The position numbers were made by a program, and so were the translations under genes. Below are positions 56,201 to 64,000 of a stretch of 64,000 nucleotides of DNA, piece after piece. This stretch comes from Heliocidaris tuberculata. Lineage: Eukaryota > Echinodermata > Echinoidea > Camarodonta > Echinometridae. The notes under the pieces are model-generated. The model worked only from the letters and a program-made list of their open reading frames with translations, did not search any database and was not told the origin of the DNA. Location of the stretch: contig CM046838.1 in the NCBI GenBank assembly GCA_025618425.1, forward strand, positions 9,038,151 through 9,102,150, read 5' to 3'. The stretch's first letter is position 1. Each line of letters opens with the position of its first letter.

Positions 56201-59200
56201 TCTCTAAGATGCCAACCCATAATGCAGAAGTCATCTTCCTAATTCATTACAACAAGTAAGGCCTTACATGTGAAATTTAAATTTCTATATTGACAGCTGA
56301 CATAGAAGATAAAGTAATACTCTAACAGACAAACAGCATTCTCTTTTTTCCAGGTGACTTTACAACCTCTTGGAAAAGAGTGAAATACAGACCTATAAGT
56401 AAGGTCTTTGACACAAATTCAAACACACAGAATCCCAAAGGAACCTGTTTCAAATAAAGATGGCACTGTTCTCCATCTTGAAGTCTTGCCATTGAAATAT
56501 CCTATCCATGTTGCCCATGCCAATCCTTCTTACAGTGGGAAGTCAAGGGTCCTATATCAATCACTAATGGTAAAAACACAGAAATTCCTATACCGTTGAA
56601 ATAAATAACAGGAAACATACCTCAACAATAAAATTTGGAGATTTAATCAAGCATATATGTTAGTACTCCATAGCAAATAAGCCACCAATGTGAGACATTC
56701 ATCTCAAGAAATTTTTGACCAATTTCTCTGATTTATCTTTTGTCTTGCAATATATGGAATACAAAACCTACTTATCGTATTTGGAGAAAACCACTTGTTT
56801 CTCTATTGAAGCTGTAAGCAGGGAGAGTCCAAAAAATTTTATGTTCCATAGATTTTGAATATGACCTTCCAAGGCTTGCTCACACACACACACACACGTC
56901 CGAGAAATTACATAAATGAGACCTCATCATGCAAGCCTAATTGTCATCCATCATTCTTTTTTCAAAATTCTGTGAAGAACATACAAAAGGATAAGAAATA
57001 AAAGGAAGAAAAGGAAGAAGGAAGAAGATTTTCCTTCAACACTATTATGGAGAATTGACTTCTTTTCTGCTGTTGGTTTTAAAGAATATTTACCACTGGT
57101 CACTAATTCATTATTACAGAAGCCCGCCAGTCCAAGCTATTTTGTCCGATGATTGTTTAAGTTAATAGCCCTACTATAGGTTGGATCAGACCAATTATAA
57201 AGTAAAATGATACATTTGATGTCAGTTCTATGTTCATAATTCCATAACACTTGCCAATGTATGGGACATCAAATGACCACCTACCTTGGACCTTCCCATA
57301 TGTTAATTATATGGCATTATTTTATATACAGACACACATATATACATTGAAACATTAAACGTAACATAACATATAAAATATATATGTACATAAGAGAAAA
57401 AGATGCAATATAACAGTTATAGAAGAAAGACCTCAGCTATGTAAAAATATGGACTTGTTCCTTCATGGAGCCATAGAAACACAATACGAACACATTAAAA
57501 TGATAACCAAATTACTGGTACATATACTACATACTTCACATACAAGAAGTCATTGCTACAAGTTTATGAAAGTTATTGGGCATATGTTAACTATGTATCT
57601 TGTTCTACTTTGCCACAGGGGCTTCGGAAATGTGATTTACTGCATCATGTGGGAATGGGGAGGGGGGGGCACTTGTTTTTCCAAAGGTTCGTATTTCCCA
57701 TACCAGGGGGTTCATAATTCTGAAAATAAATCACGTTTCATAATTCCGAACATTTGCTGCATTACACAGAAGGATCATAATTCTGAGGGTTCCTTTATAT
57801 GATTCATACATCCAAAAATGAAAAAGGGTTCATTATTCTGAAGGTACGTAATTCCAAAAATGATGTGGGGTTCTATTACATTTTCAGAATTAAGAACCCT
57901 TGGAATTATGAACCCTATTTCATTTTCAGAATTACGGACCTTCAGAGTAACAAACCTTTGGAGTAAACAAACCTTCGGAAATATGAACCTTCGGAGTAAC
58001 AAACCTTAAAAATGATGAACCTTCGAAAAAACATGTTACCGTGGGAATGAGCCCAAAGGGGAGGAATGAACTTCTCATTATTCACTTAAACAATAAAAAC
58101 TTGAGCCACTGGTCAATTTGACAGAAAGCATCCCACCGCTGCCACCATTTTAACAACAGAGAATATCCACGCAGATATTCCATGTTTCATCATTGGTAAA
58201 GTGTTAATAGAGCTACAGTCTGAATGGAGCAGGTCAGGTTTCCACAAAAGCAGAACAAGGCCAACAAGTATGCAATGTGTATTCCTGAATAATAGCACAG
58301 ACTGCACATGCTGGGCTCATTTCAAAGTAATGATTTCAAAGTAATCATTACGGCGTCTAAATGACACCACATCAATCTGGAACCCTTAACTTGTGTTATT
58401 GCTTGATTATTCCTTCAAGACAGGTATTTCAGGACACATTTGCTCTGCCATGAAAAGATAAATATAATTTCTCTTTCTATAAGTATATACTCATCCTATC
58501 TGAGGTAAGTTTTTAAAGCATTTTTGTAATGATCTCAGACTCTGAAGTTAAAATTCTATAAATTCAGCAGCATTTCATTTTGATCTCACTAAAAGTCTTG
58601 AGAAAATAACTTCTAATTTTTAAAAGAAAAAATCAGTGATGAACAGGATATGACATAGTGTTATATCTTAAAATCTAGAAATAAGCATAATACCTATATA
58701 TATATTTTTGAAAATATATTTGATTATTTTAGGTTTATGAAAGAACAATACAAGAAAGTGGGCACTTCTATAATTAACAAATTTGTTTGTTTTCCTGTAC
58801 TAAAATCTTCAAGTAAATGACTTCTAGATATTTTTTTTTCTCAAAACACACAATACGTAGTGTAATGTGGCATTGAATTTTCATTTTAAAATGTATGTTT
58901 CTCACTATTTTTCAAATTTACTGGCCAAAGTTTAACAAAATTCAGCTTCAAGTCTATCCCTAAATAAACACTTTGCTGTGGCACATGCTTCTTATTCTTA
59001 TTACAGATGATTAAAAGCCAAAAAGAAATTTCATCTCCTGACATTGATTTTGGCACATGAGGGCAGCAATCATGTCATCACAAAGTACTTACATTTTCTG
59101 CATATGGTGGGAACATCTGTGGGGTCATGGAACCATTGTCTTCTCTTGGCGTACCAGGCCCTCCTGGGCCACCTGGTGGATTGCTTGCTGGCGAACTTTT

Positions 59201-62200
59201 CGGCATGCCATCCATCTCACCGTTCATGACAGGAGGAATGTCTTGACTCATTGGCATAGGTCCATCAGGCCCAGAATTCATTGGAAAGTTCTGCCAAGAG
59301 AAGAGGTTCAAATGGAAGTTAATTTTCTCTAAAATTGCATAACAAGTGAGCTATATAGGCCACAAGGATGTTCCACTGACATAGATACCCAAGATTTTTT
59401 AGTCGACCATAAAAAATAATTTGAACTACACAATTTACATCCATTTCCTTGCCCGTCTGCTGTGATTCACACTTCAGTATAAGTTATACACTGCTTGTAT
59501 TCTGTAAAAGATCAAAAATATAAATTAGTATATTATTGATGCTAAAAAAATTTGTTACTTAGCTGATACTTGTTCATATTTCTTGCACTTACCTTTTCAT
59601 TACTACGATGTATGTGAAGTACATAACCTTACTCAAATACATGACCACCGTAAACCCTTTTAAAGCCAAAATCAAGCTGCCACCTATCAATGACATCCTT
59701 CCGACATAAAAATTTTGATATAACTTACATCCCTCAGTAGTGTTTTTTTACTTTTAGTATTGTAATTATGTTTTATGTTTTGTATTTTGTATTATAACTT
59801 TCGTTGCTTGTTTTATGCTTTTCTATTTATGTATCACCAAACTGTCATTTATGTTATGGATCCCCCTACAATCTCAAGCCCCTGACTTTTTTAGGGTGTT
59901 AGATCTGAACGCTTTTCAATGTATATATAAACTTGTGTGATTTTTATGAAATAAATAAATTGAATTGAAGTATTAAACTGCAATCTATAAAGGGTAACAT
60001 TCTTGGTTTGGTTTTTATGCAGAATAATTCATAAAATATTGTCTTACCCCTGGTCCCATGGCTCCACCAGGTACTGACTTCATCATTGAGAACATGCTGT
60101 CACCTGAATTAGAGGAATCTGTAAGGAGAGTATGCAAAATAACTCCTCAGTAAAGAACATCTACACAGACAATGACTACATGCACATATACAAATATTGC
60201 AAGTTCACTTTTACAGATTTGCTCAAAGGCCAATTAAATGACCCTTCTATTTAGTTATAAAACACTTGATTACAGCACTGCAAAACATGTTTCATGAAGA
60301 GGAAATAAAATAGATTAATGGGGAGAAATAATTTCTTCATTGTAGGTTGGAGTGAAAAGTATTAACATTCAACTTTAAAGAGGAAAATTTAAAAAGTATG
60401 ATTTGTTTACAATATTACAATATGCAATTAGCTACATAGTATTGCTTTATATTGCAACAAAATTTCTTTTTTCTTAAGCTTGCTAGAATGGAGGTATATT
60501 AGCTCTATCTATAGCAGCCAACACATCCACCTTATCATGAATACAGGAATACCTACTTTCTAAACAGAAAAAAATATTATTTAAAAAAAAAAGTTATTCT
60601 CTGATGTGTAATGATATGACACTAATATTGACTGGATCATGACACTTAAATCTATGCACATTCATGATGGTAAGACAATGAAAAATGAATTGAGGTTGTG
60701 TCATTGTAACATTACTTACAGATGGCAGGAACCAATCCTGGCTGCTGTTGGATACATTCTGAATTGTTTCATATTCACTCCTTATGAAAAGTGGCAAAAA
60801 CTCTACCTTTATTTTCAGCATGACATTTTTTTCCATAGTGTCACATGTTTAAGAGAATGATTTACAATAGTATAAATTTCCACAACCATAAACAGGAATT
60901 GATAAATGCTGCAGATTCCTTTATCTTGCCTGATTTATAAAAGAATTCCTCAAAAAGGCATGCATTAAATTTAATGATCTTACATTAATTCCAGGATTTC
61001 CAGCACTCTATTTAAATATTTTAAAGTTCTTAATTTTGGTGGCAGCAGTGGGATGGTATTCTGACATAAAAAGAAAGGAAGATTATAATATCAAAGATTT
61101 TAATTCTGACAGGAAGTGAGGACAGGGACTAAAAGAGTTACTTAATATATATGTTAACCCATTGACTTCTGAATTCTCTGATTCCCATTAGCTCAATACA
61201 GGGACTACCCAGTTATCGTAGGCAACGGGTTAGCACTGATAACAATGATAGACGCATCAAGAATGGAAGAAAAACTGAAGCCTTGTAAAATACGATGTGG
61301 ATGAGGTGTGACAAACGGGCCTAAATAAATTGATTTTATATTTTTACATGTTAGTATACGCAATAAAACACAGGGTGTGGTTGTTACTTACCTTGTGGAC
61401 TAGGCATGATAGGAGTACCAGGAGGACCTCCACCAGGACCACCAGGAGGACCCTGTGAGACGAAAGAAATTAGGGGGAGAGAGAGAGAAAAAAAAAGCAA
61501 AGGTGGAAATGAAAGAGAGGCAGAGGGTGAGAAAAAGAGAGAGAGAAAAGATCAAGGGTGGATCAAGTAGAGAAATAGAGATAGAGGGAAATAGCAAGAT
61601 AAAAGGGAAAGAGAGAGGCATCAGTGAAATAGAATTAGACACATGTGGGAGACAGCAAGAAAAGGATAGAGGGGAGGAAAGAGAAAGGAGAACAGAACAA
61701 AGTGAGAGAAAGGGTGTAACAGAGACAGAAAAGAAATTGTGAGGAGGTAGTAAGTGAAAGTGGAAATTGAACGAGACAACATAAGAAAGAGGAGTATGAT
61801 GTATTTTTCTGGTTTTCAACCATTTACACAAAATGGTTAAACTTTAATGAAAATAGACTTTGTAAATATTTTTATATCAGTCAAGGTGGAAACATAATTA
61901 CAGTAAGATTATACATATATTAGCTGCCAATTACAACTTCCTTTTTCATATATCTTATTTTCTAATACATATAGCTCATAGCTTTCCTTACATTTTTACT
62001 TGTGAAGCATTCCTTTGCAGTCTAATGTACATCTATGCTCCAGGATAAATTATTTGTTACATCAAGATGAATATACACAGAAAATAATTCCTTGTGTAAT
62101 CAGTGACATTAAACAATTCTTCAGTGTACAATAGTGTATAACTTACTGATGCTGCATTTGGATTCCAAGGCCTTCCTCCTGCCCTGTAAATGGAAAAATA

Positions 62201-63478
62201 TATATTTAAAGAACAACGATTAATGTTATAGTGATATTCTATGTTTAGTAAAAATGTAGCAGTAACTTTGATAATCAACTTTTGTCCAGAATCCCAAATG
62301 AGGTAACTAAAAAGATGTAGTTTATCAAATGTAACAAATGATGCACATTTCATAATAAATGTAAAAAACTCAATAAGATGAGCTAAAAGGAATATCAAAC
62401 CAAATATAGTGAATACTGGATATGCCTTATGCTACGTCTATTGTAAAATGATTTATGTTTGTAATATGCCTTTCCTTCCATTGATGAGTAAAACTTACAT
62501 TGACATTGGCATTCCTCCTGGCATTGAATTCAATGGCGCCCTCATTCCTGGACCACCATAATTCTTGAAAAAGAAACAAGAAAAAACAACAAATTAAAGA
62601 AAGTGTAAGAAACCTAAGCAGAGCTCAACGGCAAGAAAATAAAGTTTGACATATCATTAAGAAGCATTTGAAATACAGGTCTTGGATTCCAGTAGGATCC
62701 AGAATTCAAAGCCAGATCAGTTATCTGATAACTTGTTTACAAATATAATACAAACCAAATCCCTTTGGTTGGTATATGGATACCATATAAGTCATAACCT
62801 TGCAAGAAGCTCTGAACATTACTCCTTCCTCACTAGGAAAATGTTTTTTGTTGATGTTTTAGGGTTTCATATTAATCAAGGAGAAATCTGTGATCTTGCA
62901 AGGTTTACACAAGAAACATATATATGTTGATATTGTGGCAATGAAAAAAGGTACAATGAAATGAAAAGCAACAGATAAAACAGTGATATTGAAAAGCTAC
63001 TATCTCCAAACTATTGCAGCTATTGATACTGCGTGGTTGACAGAAGATGTCACACTTGATCACTTTATTAATTTCATAAGCACATCATTTATGTAATCTA
63101 TGTTTCAAATACAGTTAACTCTGCATAAGTCGACCTTCCATAAGTCAAATAATCGCCTTAGTCGAAGCAATTTTTCAGAACAGAATGAGTAAAACATGTG
63201 TTTTTTACCTCTTCTAAGTCGAATTTCGCCTAAGTCGAACAGATTTCTGTGGTCCCAAGTGATTCGACTTAGGCAGAGTTACCTGTAGTTCCCTAACATA
63301 GAGATTGTACATGAGAAGGAACTATTTGGAGCCCTATGATTTAACCTTTGACCATGCTTGCGTACACGCATGTCAAACTGTCCCTCTCAATACGCTATGG
63401 TCTGTAGTCTTGATGTACTCACTGGATTCATGGGCATTCTCGGGTGGTTCATCCTAGGACCCATTATACTCGGATGAC
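53171..63478 (-). CDS. SSBP: Single-stranded-DNA-binding protein (SSBP/Ssdp), 3' seven exons, partial
   Basis: Exons in transcript order: 63423-63478, 62499-62563, 62147-62183, 61392-61452, 60048-60118, 59093-59290, 53171-53293. All have GT-AG borders and join without a frame break into 203 residues plus TAA. Human SSBP3 as I recall it has the same order of short motifs: GHPxxMGP, NYGG..RxPLN, GGRPW, GGPPGTPIMPSP, NSGD, NFPM..xDGPM and PGTPR[DE]D. Family knowledge: SSBP proteins bind and stabilise LDB/Chip proteins in LIM-homeodomain and Wnt (ChiLS) transcription complexes in the nucleus through an N-terminal LisH-type region. That region lies beyond the right edge. The Pro/Gly/Met-rich part seen here is mostly disordered. 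The C-terminal 40 residues differ from the vertebrate ending I know. SSBP2, 3 and 4 cannot be separated for an invertebrate. Confidence 0.93.
53294..59092 (-). other. SSBP: SSBP last intron (5.8 kb)
   Basis: AT-rich, with no exon that I can fit between the two phase-0 borders. It contains the short inverted-repeat cluster at 57.6-58.05 kb and a CA run near 56881-56898. No alternative vertebrate-like terminal exon was seen. Confidence 0.7.
57640..58055. repeat. Cluster of short two-orientation repeats (GGTTCATAATTCTGAA)
   Basis: GGTTCATAATTCTGA, TTCAGAATTA and GGAATTATGAACC, plus AACCTTCGGA[AG]TAAC variants, occur many times in both orientations within about 400 bases, so the region can fold extensively. 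Located in the last SSBP intron; a smaller patch of the same motifs is at 16580-16740. Confidence 0.85.
59093..59290 (-). CDS. SSBP: SSBP exon NFPMNSGPDGPM...PGTPRED
   Basis: Acceptor CTTGGCAG, donor GTAAGT, 198 bases, phase 0 at both ends. It encodes 66 residues, including NFPMNSGPDGPM, NGEMDGMPKSSP and GPGTPREDNG, which match the NFPM...SDGPM and QPGTPRDDGE blocks. Reading through the donor would add only VSTL and a stop, a possible short isoform. Confidence 0.95.
60048..60118 (-). CDS. SSBP: SSBP exon DSSNSGDSMFSMM
   Basis: Acceptor CCTTACAG, donor GTAAGA, 71 bases. It encodes DSSNSGDSMFSMMKSVPGG and then AMGPG, aligned with DSTNSGDNMYTLMNAVPPG of vertebrate SSBP3. Confidence 0.93.
61392..61452 (-). 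CDS. SSBP: SSBP exon GPPGTPIMPSP
   Basis: Acceptor CTCACAG, donor GTAAGT, 61 bases, phase 0 to phase 1. It encodes GPPGGPGGGPPGTPIMPSPQ, closely matching the GGGPPGTPIMPSP block of vertebrate SSBP. Confidence 0.95.
62147..62183 (-). CDS. SSBP: SSBP short exon AGGRPWNPNAAS
   Basis: A 37-base exon between TTTACAG and GTAAGT. It completes the Met codon and encodes AGGRPWNPNAAS, matching the GGGRPWPNPTNA block of vertebrate SSBPs. GGRPW is the most recognisable motif in this half of the protein. Confidence 0.92.
62499..62563 (-). CDS. SSBP: SSBP exon NYGGPGMRAPLN
   Basis: Acceptor TTTCAAG, donor GTAAGT, 65 bases. It encodes NYGGPGMRAPLNSMPGG and then MPMS plus two bases of Met. It corresponds to the NYGGAMRPPLN block of vertebrate SSBP3. 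Confidence 0.92.
63112..63285. mobile_element. pogo/Tigger-like miniature inverted-repeat element in an SSBP intron
   Basis: The left end CAGTTAACTCTGCATAAGTC and the inverted right end CAGGTAACTCTGCCTAAGTC pair over about 22 bases. The element is flanked by TA at 63110-63111 and 63286-63287. A CAG start and a TA target duplication are typical of pogo/Tigger-type mariner relatives. At 174 bp it has no coding capacity. Confidence 0.8.
63423..63478 (-). CDS. SSBP: SSBP exon (leftmost-coding in this window, GHPSIMGPR...)
   Basis: Acceptor TTCTCCAG, donor GTGAGT. The 56 bases supply two bases of a Gly codon, then HPSIMGPRMNHPRMPMNP, ending at phase 0. This matches the GHPNMGGPM region of vertebrate SSBPs. 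Upstream exons are off the window. Confidence 0.88.
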
Positions 63479-63672
63479 CTGGAGAAATGAAAAGATGACC
63501 AAAAGTTATCAATCCAATTCAATGCCATAGTATTAATATAAATAATTCATATAAAGCTGAAATTTCTTCTAAGCGAGTACTAGGGTTACAATCTGTAGCT
63601 ATAATGGAATACTCAGACAATTGCAAAACGAGCCTTTCCAGCTTTTGGCCAACAGTCAATTTCACTAGCATA

Positions 63673-63806
63673 TACTGTATAAGCTGTTATTTTCGCGAAT
63701 TTCGCGAGTTGATGTTGGGACGCGAATTTAACAGCTCGCGAAAATATCGCCACTTCTTTATGGCTGCAATAATTCACCCAACGAAAAAAATGAGGCATGT
63801 ACAGTA
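63673..63806. mobile_element. Small inverted-repeat element with TACTGTA ends (candidate)
   Basis: TACTGTA and its complement TACAGTA bound a segment rich in TTCGCGAATTTCGCGAG-type inverted repeats. It resembles the element at 47.6 kb in its CGCGAA motifs. The ends are short, so the boundaries are tentative. Confidence 0.4.
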
Positions 63807-64000
63807 GGAATACTTACTTTCTGAAATAGGAATCCAACCAAAAAATTAAATTGAATAAAAGAATACGAATTGCTTTTATTGCAGATTGAATTGTGGCTGG
63901 AGTTTTCAGCTGAAGCCACAATTAAAGTGAAATTTAAGCCAAATTTTTGGAAGAGTCTAACCAATTTTTACATGGCAGAGTTTATGTTCAAATTACATGC

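Noticed and set aside
63815..63832. Possible 3-base microexon (TTTCAG-AAA-GTAAGT, minus strand) upstream in SSBP
   Set aside because: A chance acceptor-donor juxtaposition; phase does not match the following exon and no SSBP homology supports it.

Overview
This is eukaryotic, animal nuclear DNA: intron-split genes with GT-AG junctions, very long repeat-rich intergenic stretches, microsatellites and many classes of transposable-element remnant. No bacterial operon, rRNA, intact tRNA or CRISPR array is visible. The mix of short inverted-repeat transposons, a Penelope-like retroelement, a LINE fragment and a tRNA-derived SINE, together with an invertebrate-type SSBP gene, suggests a marine invertebrate. 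An echinoderm such as a sea urchin is my best guess, but this is inference and not proved by the sequence.

Only two host genes can be supported. (1) On the + strand, 27917-36874, a complete four-exon gene encodes a 200-residue secretory phospholipase A2 of group I type. It has a signal peptide, a basic-site propeptide, all fourteen group I cysteines, the His-Asp catalytic pair and the second Asp. It has two oddities: a four-residue duplication inside the calcium-binding loop and a hydrophobic C-terminal tail that looks like a GPI or membrane anchor signal. (2) On the - strand, 53171-63478, the last seven exons of a single-stranded-DNA-binding protein gene (SSBP2/3/4, Drosophila Ssdp) run off the right edge. 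They encode the Pro/Gly/Met-rich half and an acidic/helical C-terminus. The N-terminal LisH-containing half lies outside the window.

Layout. 1-9.5 kb: dispersed repeat families with CG-rich alternating tracts, a 121-bp tandem repeat, GA microsatellites and a hAT-type insertion with an empty-site paralogue. 9.5-17.2 kb: mostly AT-rich sequence with inverted-repeat elements and a strong foldback hairpin. 17.3-19.6 kb: an inverted-repeat element carrying a ~1.2-kb tandem array, next to a short relative. 20.4-21.4 kb: a second copy of the 8.7-9.5 kb block. 21.9-25.5 kb: two Penelope-like fragments in head-to-head inverted orientation, each arm interrupted by a different DNA transposon. 25.6-27.3 kb: a SINE, a dense CTATTCAT repeat cluster and an inverted-repeat element. 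27.9-36.9 kb: the phospholipase gene, its introns loaded with repeats. 37.5-38.4 kb: a decayed LINE. 40.8-44.8 kb: a 4-kb nested hAT-type complex. 44.8-53.2 kb: quieter AT-rich sequence that probably includes the SSBP 3' UTR. 53.2-63.5 kb: SSBP exons and introns.

The two genes have no evident functional link: one acts on extracellular or membrane phospholipids, the other is a nuclear cofactor of LIM-domain-binding protein. The window is mainly a record of transposon insertion, nesting and duplication, with several insertions dated relative to each other by target-site duplications and uninterrupted paralogues.
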